Assembly (NCBI GenBank): GCA_020852175.1
Contig: JADZBH010000050.1
Span: 46,038 to 110,037, forward strand
Length of the DNA stretch: 64,000 bases
DNA from: Bryobacterales bacterium
GTDB taxonomy: Bacteria > Acidobacteriota > Terriglobia > Bryobacterales > Bryobacteraceae
Direction: 5' to 3'
Below, piece after piece: positions 10,092 to 19,127 of the stretch (its first letter is position 1; each line of letters begins with the position of its first letter). Below the pieces are notes generated by a model, which worked only from the letters and a program-made list of their open reading frames with translations, had not been told where the DNA came from and searched no databases. The position numbers were made by a program, and so were the translations under genes.

Positions 10092-11354
10092 TTGTACAGA
10101 CTCGACTGGCTGGAACAGCTAAAGCTGAAAACGGCACGTGTGCCGGAACGCATGCAGGTGGCAGGAGTTCACCCCGCCGTCTGGCAACTGGGGTTCACCA
10201 GCATGCTCACCGACATCTCGGCGGAGATGGTGACCAGCGTTCTGCCGGCCTTCCTGGTCCTCTACCTGCATGTAAGCCCGCTGGCTTACGGCGCGGTGGA
10301 CGGCCTGTATCACGGGATGGCCGTGGCGCTGCTCAGCATCGCCGGCAGCATCGTGGCCGACCGCCGGCGCAGTTACCGCGAGGTGGCCGCCGCCGGCTAT
10401 GGTATCTCGGCCGTCTGCAAGCTGGCGCTGGCCGCCGCCGGTCCCGCCTGGGGCTGGGTGGCCACGATCATCGCCATTGACCGTGTAGGCAAGGGGGCGC
10501 GCGTGGCGCCGCGCGACTCACTCATCAGCCTGCACAGCAAACGGGAACTGCTGGCCACCTCGTTTGCCGTGCACCGGTCGCTGGACGCCTGCGGCAGCCT
10601 GTTGGGTCCCCTGGCGGCCTTTCTCATCCTGTCGCGCCTGCCGAACGGCTATAACGCCGTCTGGCTCACAAGTTTCGTCTTCGCGCTGCTGGGCCTGGCC
10701 ATCCTCCTCCTGTTCGTGCGCAATCCATCGCCTGAAACCGGCGGCGGCGCGGTCCATTCCTTCCGGGAAATGCTGGCCCTCCGCGAGAACCTGCCCTTCC
10801 GGGGCATCCTGGCCGGTTCGGCGATTCTCGGCGCGCTTACCGTGAGCGATGGGTTCATCTACCTGTCCCTGCAACGAACCTCGGGCCTTGCGCCCACCTA
10901 TTTCCCGCTGCTGTTTTCGGCTACCTCCTGCGGTTACATGCTCTTCTCTCTGCCCGCCGGAATGCTGGCCGACCGTTTCGGCATGGTGCGCGTCCTTCTC
11001 AGCGGCTACGCGGTTCTGATCGCCGTCTACCTCGTGCTCGCCTTCGCCGGGCCCCTGCCGGGACTGATTTTCCTGATTCCCGCCCTGATGGGACTCTACT
11101 ACGCCGGCACCGAGGGCATTCTGCGGGCGCTGACCAGCCGCGTCGTCCCGGAGCATCTCCGAGCCAGCGGCCTGGCCGCGCTCACCACCATGCTCGGGTT
11201 TGGTAAGTTGTTTTCAGCCCTGCTCTTCGGCTACGTATGGCAGACCTATCACGAACGGACCGCCATGGCCGTCTTCGCCATCGCCTTCGCCTGCCTGCTT
11301 CCTTTCGTCTGGTTCATCCTTAGACCCCGCAATGACCACTCCCTCGCCGCGTAA
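10092..11354 (+). CDS. MFS transporter
   Basis: The 420-residue inner-membrane protein has about 12 hydrophobic segments and major-facilitator signatures: an N-terminal FTSMLTDISAEMVTSVLP stretch, typical of a drug/metabolite exporter-like subgroup, then loop motifs such as DRVGKGARVAPRDSLI and ADRFGMVRVLLSGYA. The start is uncertain. TTG 10092 lies 12 bp after the giant gene, whereas GTG 10140 or ATG 10152 would give a form about 20 residues shorter that still keeps every membrane segment. The gene lies between a giant secreted protein and a membrane-anchored propeller protein and overlaps the latter, so the three may be one transcript. The substrate cannot be told from sequence. Confidence 0.85.
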   Translation: MYRLDWLEQLKLKTARVPERMQVAGVHPAVWQLGFTSMLTDISAEMVTSVLPAFLVLYLHVSPLAYGAVDGLYHGMAVALLSIAGSIVADRRRSYREVAAAGYGISAVCKLALAAAGPAWGWVATIIAIDRVGKGARVAPRDSLISLHSKRELLATSFAVHRSLDACGSLLGPLAAFLILSRLPNGYNAVWLTSFVFALLGLAILLLFVRNPSPETGGGAVHSFREMLALRENLPFRGILAGSAILGALTVSDGFIYLSLQRTSGLAPTYFPLLFSATSCGYMLFSLPAGMLADRFGMVRVLLSGYAVLIAVYLVLAFAGPLPGLIFLIPALMGLYYAGTEGILRALTSRVVPEHLRASGLAALTTMLGFGKLFSALLFGYVWQTYHERTAMAVFAIAFACLLPFVWFILRPRNDHSLAA

Positions 11355-12465
11355 AACGTCACCCGCTCTCATCTTCCTCATCCTTTGCCTTGTCAGCTTC
11401 GCCGCCCTGGGGCTGTACTTCTTCCGGGCCACACGGCAGACTGGACCAGCGAACGATGCGGAGCAATCGGAGACCGCGCCCTCCTCCGGGCCGCCGGCTG
11501 CCAATCCCAGCCCCTCGCCGTCCGGTTCCGAACCCGCGGCTGGAGCCAAACCGGCCGATGCTTCCACCCAGCCCGACGAACTCGCCACACCCGCTCCCAA
11601 ACGCATCTACTTCCGTTCCACCAACGTCGAACGCGGCTATGGCCAGATGGCCTATCTCGACCTTCCCCGGCTCGATGCCCCGCCTTCGCTCACCAGTCTC
11701 TCCTGCGAAGTGCTCGACGTTTCGATTTCCGGCGCTGGCATCTGTCTGGTGGCCACGCGCGGCGTCCTCACACGCTATGACGCCATCCTCTTTAATCCCG
11801 GCGGTAAGACGCGCCACAGCATTCCTCTGGGGGGCATTCCCAGCCGCACCCGGCTGAACCGGGACGGCACGATGGCCGCCACCACGGTCTTTCTCACCGG
11901 CCACGGCTACGATTCGGTGGACTTCACCACCGAAACGCTGCTCATCGACACCCGCACCGGAACGCCGCTGGTCAACCTGGAGGAGTACTCCGTGTCCCGC
12001 GGCGGCAAGCGCATCGACGCCAAGGATGTGAACTACTGGGGCGTCACCTTCACGCCCGACGGCAAACGCTTTTATTGCACGCTTTCGACGAACCGCCAGC
12101 ACTACCTGGTGCGCGCCGATATCGCCACCAGGACAGGGGAGACGCTGCGCGACAACGTCGAGTGCCCCTCGCTGTCGCCCAACGGTAAGCGCGTGGTCTA
12201 TAAGAAGCGTATCCCCGGCAGCCGCGTTGCCTGGCGGCTGCACATTCTCGACCTGGCCGCCAACGTCGAGACGCCGCTTCCTGAAACGCGGAGCGTGGAC
12301 GATCAACTCGAGTGGCTCGACGACGGCCATGTGCTCTATTCCTTGCCCGAAAATGCGTCCACGCCGAGCCCCGGCACCGACGTTTGGATGATCGACGTCG
12401 ATCGGGCGACGCCCCCCACGAAGTTCCTTCCGAAGGCCTACTCACCGTCTGTAGTCCGGCAATAG
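11332..12465 (+). CDS. Membrane-anchored TolB/PD40-like beta-propeller protein
   Basis: The 377-residue protein starts at ATG 11332, overlapping the end of the MFS gene by 23 bp in another frame, which suggests translational coupling. One transmembrane segment (about residues 10-31) is followed by a Pro/Ala/Ser-rich linker (about 35-90). The rest is beta-rich with WD40-like TolB/PD40 repeats, for example WGVTFTPDGKRFYC and CPSLSPNGKRVVYK, ending with VWMIDVD. The layout points to a propeller on the periplasmic side of the inner membrane held by an N-terminal anchor. The partner is unknown; linkage to the giant protein and the transporter is inferred from position only. Confidence 0.75.
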   Translation: MTTPSPRKTSPALIFLILCLVSFAALGLYFFRATRQTGPANDAEQSETAPSSGPPAANPSPSPSGSEPAAGAKPADASTQPDELATPAPKRIYFRSTNVERGYGQMAYLDLPRLDAPPSLTSLSCEVLDVSISGAGICLVATRGVLTRYDAILFNPGGKTRHSIPLGGIPSRTRLNRDGTMAATTVFLTGHGYDSVDFTTETLLIDTRTGTPLVNLEEYSVSRGGKRIDAKDVNYWGVTFTPDGKRFYCTLSTNRQHYLVRADIATRTGETLRDNVECPSLSPNGKRVVYKKRIPGSRVAWRLHILDLAANVETPLPETRSVDDQLEWLDDGHVLYSLPENASTPSPGTDVWMIDVDRATPPTKFLPKAYSPSVVRQ

Positions 12466-12504
12466 ACCCGGGAGTACGTCTAGCCGTCCTCTTACTTAGA
12501 ACCT

Positions 12505-12529
12505 TAGGGGAGGGGGATTCCCACCCCTA
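12505..12529 (+). terminator. Hairpin downstream of the propeller gene
   Basis: TAGGGG (12505-12510) pairs with CCCCTA (12524-12529), and an inner GGG/CCC pair extends the stem across one A-A mismatch, leaving a loop of about five bases. No long U-tract follows (GTACTTTCG), so it may be a terminator of low efficiency or a leader structure of the next transcript. Confidence 0.4.
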
Positions 12530-12577
12530 GTACTTTCGCCCTGTAACCGTTGTTGGATAGCCACACTCCACGCGCTG

Positions 12578-12595
12578 GTTCCAAGGTCCTGGAAC
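12578..12595. promoter_or_regulatory. Inverted repeat GTTCCA-N6-TGGAAC, possible operator
   Basis: A perfect 6-bp dyad with a 6-bp spacer lies just before the A/T-rich stretch that probably holds the promoter of the polysaccharide genes. The symmetry and position suit a dimeric regulator. The regulator is unknown and no second copy was found in the window. Confidence 0.35.
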
Positions 12596-12980
12596 TGTAC
12601 AGTGAAGGTTTCATTAGGAATATATCTTATTTGTTATCAATGTATTACAAGTATGACGTTGGACCTCCATCCTCAGGTGGTGCTTTTGAAGTACGATTTT
12701 TGGTTGTCATTGCTACCTCACCAGCGGTAGTAAGGTGGAGGACTGCGTCTACTCCTGATGTTCGCCCAGGAAGACTGCACAGAATCCCACGATTCGGACA
12801 TCCGGCCCCCAGCACCTTAGATCCACATTCCTGAGTTTTGGGATTCCATCCGCGAACTCGGCCTTCAGCCTGATTCGAAGTGTGAAAAGTCACTCTAACT
12901 CATTGAAAAATGAATAGCTTTACCTCTGGAGCGTGAATTGCTTCAGTCAAGGCGTGCGGACTTCCGCCCAAGGCTGATTC

Positions 12981-13721
12981 GTGATTCTGCTGGCGACCTA
13001 CCACGAGATAACCGAAAACGATTCCCGGTACGTGTACTCGATTAGTACTTCCCGGTTTGTCGAGCACACTCAGGTGCTCGGCCACCTTGCCGTGACGACG
13101 GGCTCGACGGCCCTTAGTTTCGACGATGGCCATCTTTCGAACTACGAGTTGGCTCTGCCGATTCTGGAGACGCACAACTGCCGGGCGATTCACTTTTTGT
13201 CGGCGAGTTGGATTGGGCGGCGGGACAGTTTCATGGACTGGAATCAGGTGCGGGAGTTGCAAAGGGCGGGGCACGAGATTCAGAGCCACTCCTGGTCGCA
13301 CCCGTTTCTGACCGAGTGCAAGGACGAGGATCTGGAACTCGAACTGACACGGTCGAAGGAAGTGATCGAGGACCGGCTGGGCGTCGAGGTGACGGCGATT
13401 TCGATGCCCGGCGGACGTTGGGACCGGCGCGTGGTGCGCGCCTGCGCCATGGCGGGGTATCAGCGGATCTATCTATCGGACCCGTTTTTCCGGCCCCGCA
13501 TCGTGGACAACGTGGAGATTCTGGGCCGGCTGATGGTGAGCCGGACGATGAGCGCGCATTCTCTGCACCGTTGGGTGTCGGGCAACAACCGGCAGTTCGG
13601 CATTGAGTGGATGCGGCGGCGCTCGAAGGACCTGGCGCGGAACGTTCTGGGGAATTCGATGTACCACCTGCTGTGGCGCACCCTGGGCGGCGCCGAGCGG
13701 AGTTTGCAGGGGCGCGGCTAA
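12981..13721 (+). CDS. Polysaccharide deacetylase (NodB family)
   Basis: The 246-residue protein starts at GTG 12981 with AAGG about 8 bases upstream. It has the NodB layout: LSFDDG at residues 45-50 supplies the catalytic and metal-binding Asp residues, HSWSH carries the HxxxH metal ligands, and SMPGGRWDRR forms the later substrate-groove motif. There is no signal peptide, so it is either cytoplasmic or exported by an unseen route. It is the first gene of a run of glycan-building genes and lies 3 bp upstream of the first glycosyltransferase, so it probably trims N-acetyl groups from a polysaccharide intermediate. The exact substrate is unknown. Confidence 0.85.
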   Translation: MILLATYHEITENDSRYVYSISTSRFVEHTQVLGHLAVTTGSTALSFDDGHLSNYELALPILETHNCRAIHFLSASWIGRRDSFMDWNQVRELQRAGHEIQSHSWSHPFLTECKDEDLELELTRSKEVIEDRLGVEVTAISMPGGRWDRRVVRACAMAGYQRIYLSDPFFRPRIVDNVEILGRLMVSRTMSAHSLHRWVSGNNRQFGIEWMRRRSKDLARNVLGNSMYHLLWRTLGGAERSLQGRG

Positions 13722-13724
13722 GGA

Positions 13725-14903
13725 GTGGCGAGGAAGGGCATGATTACGGCGGCGCATCTGATGAGCAGCGGCGGGCTTTACGGGGCGGAGCACATGTTCC
13801 TCTCCCTGGCCGGCGGCTTGCGCTCGCTGAACTGCCACGTCCGGCTCGGCGTGTTTCACAACGCGCAGGCGGGGCGCCCGGCGCTGGGCGACGCGGCCCG
13901 GCAGCAGGACATCGAGACGGCGCCGTTTCACTGCCAGGGCCGTTGGGATTGGAGTTGCTTGCAAGCGATCCGTTCCTGGCTGCGCGTGACACGGCCCGAC
14001 GTGGTGCATTGCCATGGCTACAAGGCCGACCTGTACGGATACGTGGCGGCCCGGGGCCTGGGAATCCCGCTGGTGGCCACCTGCCACAACTGGACCAATG
14101 AGAACCGCAACCTGAAGCTCTACGCGCATGCCGACCGGGTGGTGTTGCGGCGGTTCCATCATGTGGCGGCCGTCTCGGCGAATGTTGAAACCTGTCTGAT
14201 CGGCGCGGGCGTGCCGGCGCGGAAGCTGTCCGTGATTGGCAATGGCGTGCCGGTGGAGGCGATCGCATCGGCCGGGCCGTCGCTGGGAGCGCTGGCCGGG
14301 GAGTCCCGCCAGTTGGTGGGCGCGGTGGGCCGCATGGTGGAGAGCAAGGGCTTCGATGTGCTGCTGCGGGCCATTCCCCGCGTGATCGAAGAGGCGCCGG
14401 GGACGAAATTCGTCCTTGTAGGCGACGGTCCGGAGCGGGAACGCCTGGAGGCGATGGCCGCCGGGATGGGCCTGCGGCAGCATGTGGTGTTCACCGGCGT
14501 GCGCGGCGATATGCCGGGCGTCTACCGTTCGTTGAGCCAGTTCGTGCTGCCTTCGTTCAACGAAGGCATGCCGATGTCGGTGCTGGAGGCCATGGCGGCT
14601 TCGGTCCCGGTGGTGGCTACGCGCGTGGGGGCCCTGCCGGAGTTGATTGGCGATGCACAGGCGGGGATGCTGGTAAACCCGGGCGAGCCAGGCGAACTGG
14701 CCGGGGCGATTCTCCAACTTCTGCGGGCGCCGGCGCAGGCGCGCAGCATGGGCCTGAACGGTTACGCCTGGGTGCGGGACCGGTATTCCTCGCGCGCGAT
14801 GGCGCAAACCTATCTCAAGCTGTACGAATCGCTGCTCGGCGAAGGGCGTTCGAGCGGAGCGCTGGTCGCGGGCGAAGTCGTGGACAAGGGAGCAGCCGCA
14901 TGA
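13725..14903 (+). CDS. Glycosyltransferase family 4 (GT-B fold)
   Basis: The protein has about 390 residues. The start is either GTG 13725 or ATG 13740; the second has GAGGAAGG just before it and opens the expected MITAAHLMSSGGLYGAE strand, so it may be the true start. GT4 hallmarks are visible: a glycine-rich N-terminal acceptor loop, the nucleotide-binding half with VGAVGRMVESKGFDVLL, and the E-x7-E motif in PSFNEGMPMSVLEAMA. It should transfer a sugar from a nucleotide-sugar donor onto a growing exopolysaccharide or O-antigen on the cytoplasmic face. It overlaps the next glycosyltransferase by 4 bp (ATGA). Confidence 0.9.
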   Translation: MARKGMITAAHLMSSGGLYGAEHMFLSLAGGLRSLNCHVRLGVFHNAQAGRPALGDAARQQDIETAPFHCQGRWDWSCLQAIRSWLRVTRPDVVHCHGYKADLYGYVAARGLGIPLVATCHNWTNENRNLKLYAHADRVVLRRFHHVAAVSANVETCLIGAGVPARKLSVIGNGVPVEAIASAGPSLGALAGESRQLVGAVGRMVESKGFDVLLRAIPRVIEEAPGTKFVLVGDGPERERLEAMAAGMGLRQHVVFTGVRGDMPGVYRSLSQFVLPSFNEGMPMSVLEAMAASVPVVATRVGALPELIGDAQAGMLVNPGEPGELAGAILQLLRAPAQARSMGLNGYAWVRDRYSSRAMAQTYLKLYESLLGEGRSSGALVAGEVVDKGAAA

Positions 14904-16090
14904 GCGCCGGGACGATGCCCGCGCCGGCGGCCGGGACGCTCGTGCAAACCTCGCCGAAGATCCGCGTGATGTTCGTCATCGACGAACTGTGTGAGATGGG
15001 CGGCGCCGAGAGGGTGTTGATTCAGATGATCCGGCGGTTGCCCCGGGAGCGCTACGAACCGGTGCTGGCGACCTTCCGCATCGACCGCTCCCTGCCGTTT
15101 CTGGACGAGGTGGATTGTCCGCTGCATGTGGTTCCGCTGCGGCGCACCTATGGATGGTCCGGCTTGCGGGCCGCTGTCGTGCTGCGGCGGCTGATGCGCG
15201 AGCATCGCACCGAAATTCTGCATACGTTCTTTGAAACGTCGGACCTGTGGGCAGGCGCCATCGCGCGGTTGTGCGGCGTGCCGGTGCAGATCTCCAGCCG
15301 GCGCGACATGGGCATTTTGCGGTCGTGGAAACACAAGCTGGCCTACCGCCTGTTGTCGGGCCAGTTCGCGCAGGTGCAGTGTGTTTCCGGACAGGTGCGG
15401 CAGTATGCCGTGAGCACTGATGGCCTGGCGGCCGGGCGCGTGGTGACGATCCACAACGGGCTGCCCGAGTCGCGCATCCAGCCGGACCAGGGCAGGGAAG
15501 AGGCGCGCCGGGCGTTGGGGTTGGAGAAGGCGTCGCACGTGGTTTCCACGGTGGCTCACATTCGCCGCGTGAAGGGCGTGGATGTGTTCGTGAAGATGGC
15601 CGCGCGTCTGGCGGCGCGGTATCCGGAGGCCGTGTTCCTGGTGGCCGGCGAGAATCATCAGCCGGCGCATTACGCCGAATTACAGGCGATGGTGGCCGCC
15701 TCGGGGCTCGAAGGCAACGTGCGGTTTCTGGGCGGGTTGAACGACGTATCGCACCTGCTCCACGCAAGCGATGTGTTCTGCATGCTCTCGCGCAACGAGG
15801 GACTGTCGAACGCCATTCTCGAGGCGATGGCCGCCGGTGTTCCCTGCGTGGCCACCCGGGTGGGGGGCAACCCCGAGTTGGTGGAGCCTGGCGCCAATGG
15901 AATGTTGGTGGCAAACGAAGACGATGAAGCCGCCGCCGAAGCGGTTTCCTTCCTGTTCGACCGGCCGGAGGAGGCCGCCAGGATGGGAGAAAACGGACAG
16001 GCCCGCGTGCGGGACCGGTTCAGCGAAAGCGCCATGATGCAACGGCTCTGCGAGGAGTACGAGCGGTTGCTTCCACGAGAGCGCGTCTGA
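14900..16090 (+). CDS. Glycosyltransferase family 4 (GT-B fold)
   Basis: The 396-residue protein begins at ATG inside the upstream stop (ATGA overlap), which implies coupled translation. The N-terminal half has CEMGGAERVLIQMI, the usual GT4 acceptor-side loop. The C-terminal half has STVAHIRRVKGVDVFVKMA and the E-x7-E motif in RNEGLSNAILEAMAAG. It belongs to the same broad family as its neighbour but the two differ, so they probably add different sugars or linkages. Donor and acceptor cannot be predicted. Confidence 0.9.
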   Translation: MSAGTMPAPAAGTLVQTSPKIRVMFVIDELCEMGGAERVLIQMIRRLPRERYEPVLATFRIDRSLPFLDEVDCPLHVVPLRRTYGWSGLRAAVVLRRLMREHRTEILHTFFETSDLWAGAIARLCGVPVQISSRRDMGILRSWKHKLAYRLLSGQFAQVQCVSGQVRQYAVSTDGLAAGRVVTIHNGLPESRIQPDQGREEARRALGLEKASHVVSTVAHIRRVKGVDVFVKMAARLAARYPEAVFLVAGENHQPAHYAELQAMVAASGLEGNVRFLGGLNDVSHLLHASDVFCMLSRNEGLSNAILEAMAAGVPCVATRVGGNPELVEPGANGMLVANEDDEAAAEAVSFLFDRPEEAARMGENGQARVRDRFSESAMMQRLCEEYERLLPRERV

Positions 16091-16115
16091 TTGCTCGGGA
16101 GGAGAAGAGGGAGAT

Positions 16116-17273
16116 ATGGAGAACATTGTGTACTGGGCGGCAATGGCGGGAGCCGCGATTGCCTTTGGAGCCATTTTTTATGTGTACATCGGGTATCCGC
16201 TGCTGATGTTCGCGTTGTCGCGGATCGTGCGCCAGGCAAAACTGGAGACCGGCCACTACCCCAAGGTTACTTTTCTGATCGCGGCCTACAACGAGGCCGA
16301 GAGCATAGAGCGCAAGCTGCAAGAGACGCTGGCGCTCGAATACCCGCCGGACAAACTGGAAATCCTGGTGGTGTCCGACGGTTCCAGCGATGGCACCGAT
16401 GAGCTGGTGAAGAACTGCCAGGACAGCCGCGTGCGCCTGCTGCGCGTGGAGGGCCGTCTGGGCAAGACGAACGCCCAGAACAAGGGCGTCGAGGCGAGCA
16501 CGGGCGAGGTGATCGTATTTTCCGACGCCACGGCCGTTTATCACACACGGGCGCTGGTGTACATGATGCAGCACTATGCCGACCCCAAGGTTGGCGCCGT
16601 GAGCGGACGCTATCAGTACTTCGACCCGAACGGAGCCTCGCCCACGGGGCTGGGTTCGATGGCGTTCTGGAACTACGAAAACATGATCAAGATGTACCAG
16701 TCGCAGGTGGGCACGCTCACCGGCTGCTCGGGATGCATCTATTCGGTGCGCCGCTCCTGCTATGTGCCGCTGGCGGCCGATGTGTGCAGCGACCTGGTGG
16801 AGCCGCTGCGGATTGTCCGCAACGGATACCGCGTGGCGTTCGAGCCGCGGGCGCTGGCCTATGAAGCGACCACGAAAGAGACGAAGCAGGAGTTCAAGAT
16901 GCGCGTCCGAGTGGCCACGCGCGGCATGCGCGGCATCCTGGGCTCGCGGCTTCTGAGTCCGGCCGGGCGGCCCTACATCGCCTTCCAGTTGTTTTCCCAC
17001 AAGGTGATGCGCTGGCTGGTTCCGGTGTTTCTGCTTCAGTTCTTCGCCAGCACCTTCGTGCTGGCTTTCCATGAGCCCGTTTTCGCCAACCTGGTCGGCT
17101 TCCAGGTGGGTTTTTATGGAATGAGCCTGTTGTCTCTGAAGCTTCCGCTGCACCGGGCCTCGAAGTTGCTGGGCCTGCCGCTGTTCTTCTGCACGCTGAA
17201 CGCGGCGGCGCTGGTGGGCATGATCGAGGTGATCCGGGGCCAGAAGTACACCGTGTGGGAGACCGTTCGCTAA
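16116..17273 (+). CDS. Membrane glycosyltransferase family 2
   Basis: The 385-residue protein starts at ATG 16116, with a purine-rich GGGAGGAGAAGAGGGAG leader. One N-terminal transmembrane segment (about residues 4-31) is followed by a GT2 (GT-A) domain: VTFLIAAYNEAESI, VVSDGSSDGTDELV, then FSDATA as the DxD-region counterpart. Three hydrophobic segments close the protein. This layout matches processive or polyprenol-linked GT2 enzymes such as those of hyaluronan- or cellulose-type synthesis; however, no QxxRW motif is evident (KQEFKMRVRVATRG lies in that region), so it may be non-processive. It sits in the polysaccharide operon. Confidence 0.85.
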   Translation: MENIVYWAAMAGAAIAFGAIFYVYIGYPLLMFALSRIVRQAKLETGHYPKVTFLIAAYNEAESIERKLQETLALEYPPDKLEILVVSDGSSDGTDELVKNCQDSRVRLLRVEGRLGKTNAQNKGVEASTGEVIVFSDATAVYHTRALVYMMQHYADPKVGAVSGRYQYFDPNGASPTGLGSMAFWNYENMIKMYQSQVGTLTGCSGCIYSVRRSCYVPLAADVCSDLVEPLRIVRNGYRVAFEPRALAYEATTKETKQEFKMRVRVATRGMRGILGSRLLSPAGRPYIAFQLFSHKVMRWLVPVFLLQFFASTFVLAFHEPVFANLVGFQVGFYGMSLLSLKLPLHRASKLLGLPLFFCTLNAAALVGMIEVIRGQKYTVWETVR

Positions 17274-17289
17274 GGGGGGAGTCATTCCG

Positions 17290-18075
17290 ATGAGAATCGA
17301 GTTCATTACACAAGACGATCCGCTCTATATCCTGCCGCTTTTCCAGGAATTCCTGCCCCTGTGCGACGGGAAGTTCGAGGTGACTCAGATTTCCAGTTGC
17401 CCGACGATGGGCAGCCGCCCCCGGACGCAGTTGATGCGAGAACTGTTCGCACTGTACGGCCCCTGGGGGATGACGAAACTGATCGGAAAAGTGGCCAGTT
17501 CGCGCATTCTGGGCCGGCTGCCGGCCTCACGCACCAGTTCCACCTTCCATTCGATGGCGCAGTTGTGCCGGACGCACGAGATTCCGTATGTACGCATCGG
17601 CAACCCCAACGCGACCTCGTTCGTCGAGGGGTTGAGCCAGCGCAAGCCGGACCTGATCGTCTCGGTGGCCTGCCCCTACATTTTGAAACGGACGCTGCTG
17701 TCGGTGCCGCCGCTGGGGTGCATCAACATTCACCACGCGCCGCTGCCGCGCTATAAGGGCATGATGCCTACCTTTTGGCAGATGTATCATGGGGAGCGTT
17801 CGGTGGGCCTGACGATCCACTACATGTCCGAAGGGCTCGACGAAGGACCCATCATTTTGCAGGAACAACTGGCCGTGGACGCGGGCGAGGCGCTCGATCA
17901 CCTGATCCGCCGTTCCAAGCGCCACGCGGCCGGGGCGCTCAACCGCGTCCTGGGCCAGTTCCTGGCGGGCGAGGTCCGGACTTCGATGCCGGTCAAGTCC
18001 GAAGGGAGTTATTACACATTTCCGACTCTGGCCGAGATCCGCGACTTTCATCGCCGCGGACTTCGGGCGATCTGA
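17290..18075 (+). CDS. Formyltransferase-family protein (probable sugar N-formyltransferase)
   Basis: The 261-residue protein starts at ATG 17290 after GGGGGGAG. It carries the Formyl_trans_N fold: DLIVSVACPYILKR, then NIHHAPLPRYKG (about residues 146-157) matching the Asn-x-His catalytic region of Fmt, and GLDEGPIILQE with the catalytic Asp. It lacks the C-terminal Fmt domain used for tRNA binding, so initiator tRNA is an unlikely substrate. Position among glycosyltransferases suggests 10-formyl-THF-dependent formylation of an amino sugar. No matching sugar aminotransferase lies in the window, so the amino sugar would have to come from elsewhere. Confidence 0.75.
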   Translation: MRIEFITQDDPLYILPLFQEFLPLCDGKFEVTQISSCPTMGSRPRTQLMRELFALYGPWGMTKLIGKVASSRILGRLPASRTSSTFHSMAQLCRTHEIPYVRIGNPNATSFVEGLSQRKPDLIVSVACPYILKRTLLSVPPLGCINIHHAPLPRYKGMMPTFWQMYHGERSVGLTIHYMSEGLDEGPIILQEQLAVDAGEALDHLIRRSKRHAAGALNRVLGQFLAGEVRTSMPVKSEGSYYTFPTLAEIRDFHRRGLRAI

Positions 18076-18080
18076 GCCGA

Positions 18081-19127
18081 ATGCCCATGCGCGCGCGCGT
18101 GGCGGCCAAATGGCTGCTCGCACACTCCCTCCGCGCCACGGGCATTCTTTACTGGGCCCGTCGCCACCTCCTCCGGCGGCGGGCCCGATTTGTACTCACC
18201 TTCCACAGAATTCTCCCGGAAAGCGCGCGCGATCGCGCCTGTTCTCCCGCTGGCATGTGTGTGTCCGGGCCGGTTTTCGCGCAACTGATCCGCTATCTCG
18301 AATCCGCTTATTGCATACAACGCCTGGAAGAAGCCGCGCCGGACCCCGGAAGCGGACGCCCGGGCGTGGCGATCACCTTCGACGACGGCTGGCGGGACAA
18401 TCTGCCTCATCTTCGCGCGTTGGACCAGGCCGGGCATCCGGTGGTCGTGTTTCTGGTGACCGGACGCATGGACATGCGATTTCCATTCTGGCCGGAGCGA
18501 GTGGTGTGGATGGCGCGCCAGGCGGGGCAGTCGTCGGAAATGAGCCGGCGGTTCAAGGAAACCTTCGCGGACGCGAATCTGCGATGGGAACCGGCAAGCG
18601 GCCCGGCGGTGCTGCTGGAGGCTCTGAAACAGTTGAGCGAGGCCGAGCGGGAGTCGCAGGTGGCCCGCTGGGACCGTGAGTTCTGGGATGAGCGAAGCGC
18701 GCTTGGGTGCGACCCTCTGGCTTCCACCATCAGTTGGGAAGAGGCGCGGGCGTTCCGGGGAACGAACATCCGTTTCGGCTCCCACACGGTGAGCCATCCG
18801 CTGCTGGATCAAACGGCGAATACTACGGCGGAGTTGGCAGGTTCCCTGCAAGACCTGCAGGCGCAACTGGGGAAAGACAGCGATGTCCTGGCCTATCCGA
18901 ACGGGAACTGGACGCCGGCCGTCCGTGCGGCGGCCGAGTCGGCCGGCTACCGGTGGGCATGCACCACCGAGGAGCGTTGCCAACTGCCGGAGGGCGATCC
19001 GCTGCTGATTCCGCGGTTCAACATGAGCGACGGAAAGCTGGTGAATCCCTGGGGACGGTTCTCACCGGCAGTGTTCGAGTTCGCCACGGTGTGGAAGGCG
19101 TGGCGCGCGTTGCGCTCAACAGGCTGA
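18081..19127 (+). CDS. Polysaccharide deacetylase (NodB family)
   Basis: The 348-residue protein starts at ATG 18081, 5 bp after the formyltransferase; longer in-frame extensions overlap that gene and read as out-of-frame sequence. Motifs: FVLTFHRILPE near the N terminus, VAITFDDGWRDNLP with the catalytic/metal-binding Asp pair, SHTVSHPLLDQ with the HxxxH metal ligands, and AYPNGNWTP, the usual third motif. The architecture is the XrtA/EpsH-associated type of deacetylase with a helical insert between motifs. It ends 12 bp inside the convergent polymerase gene. It probably de-N-acetylates the same polysaccharide as the first deacetylase of the cluster. Confidence 0.85.
   Translation: MPMRARVAAKWLLAHSLRATGILYWARRHLLRRRARFVLTFHRILPESARDRACSPAGMCVSGPVFAQLIRYLESAYCIQRLEEAAPDPGSGRPGVAITFDDGWRDNLPHLRALDQAGHPVVVFLVTGRMDMRFPFWPERVVWMARQAGQSSEMSRRFKETFADANLRWEPASGPAVLLEALKQLSEAERESQVARWDREFWDERSALGCDPLASTISWEEARAFRGTNIRFGSHTVSHPLLDQTANTTAELAGSLQDLQAQLGKDSDVLAYPNGNWTPAVRAAAESAGYRWACTTEERCQLPEGDPLLIPRFNMSDGKLVNPWGRFSPAVFEFATVWKAWRALRSTG

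Larger units (their letters stand above)
12466..12980. other. Intergenic regulatory region upstream of the polysaccharide cluster
   Basis: These 515 bp lack a convincing gene and are less GC-rich than their surroundings, especially 12600-12720 (AATATATCTTATTTGTTATC). A strong hairpin and a separate dyad, both listed separately, lie near the left end, and several TATxxT-like patches follow. Overall it looks like the terminator of the upstream genes followed by the promoter and control region of the exopolysaccharide genes. One open frame of 94 codons (12550-12834) has no gene-like composition and was not called. Confidence 0.6.

Noticed and set aside
12550-12834. A 94-codon frame in the gap before the polysaccharide genes
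   Set aside because: Composition differs from genes here, there is no ribosome binding site and it contains the candidate operator and promoter region.
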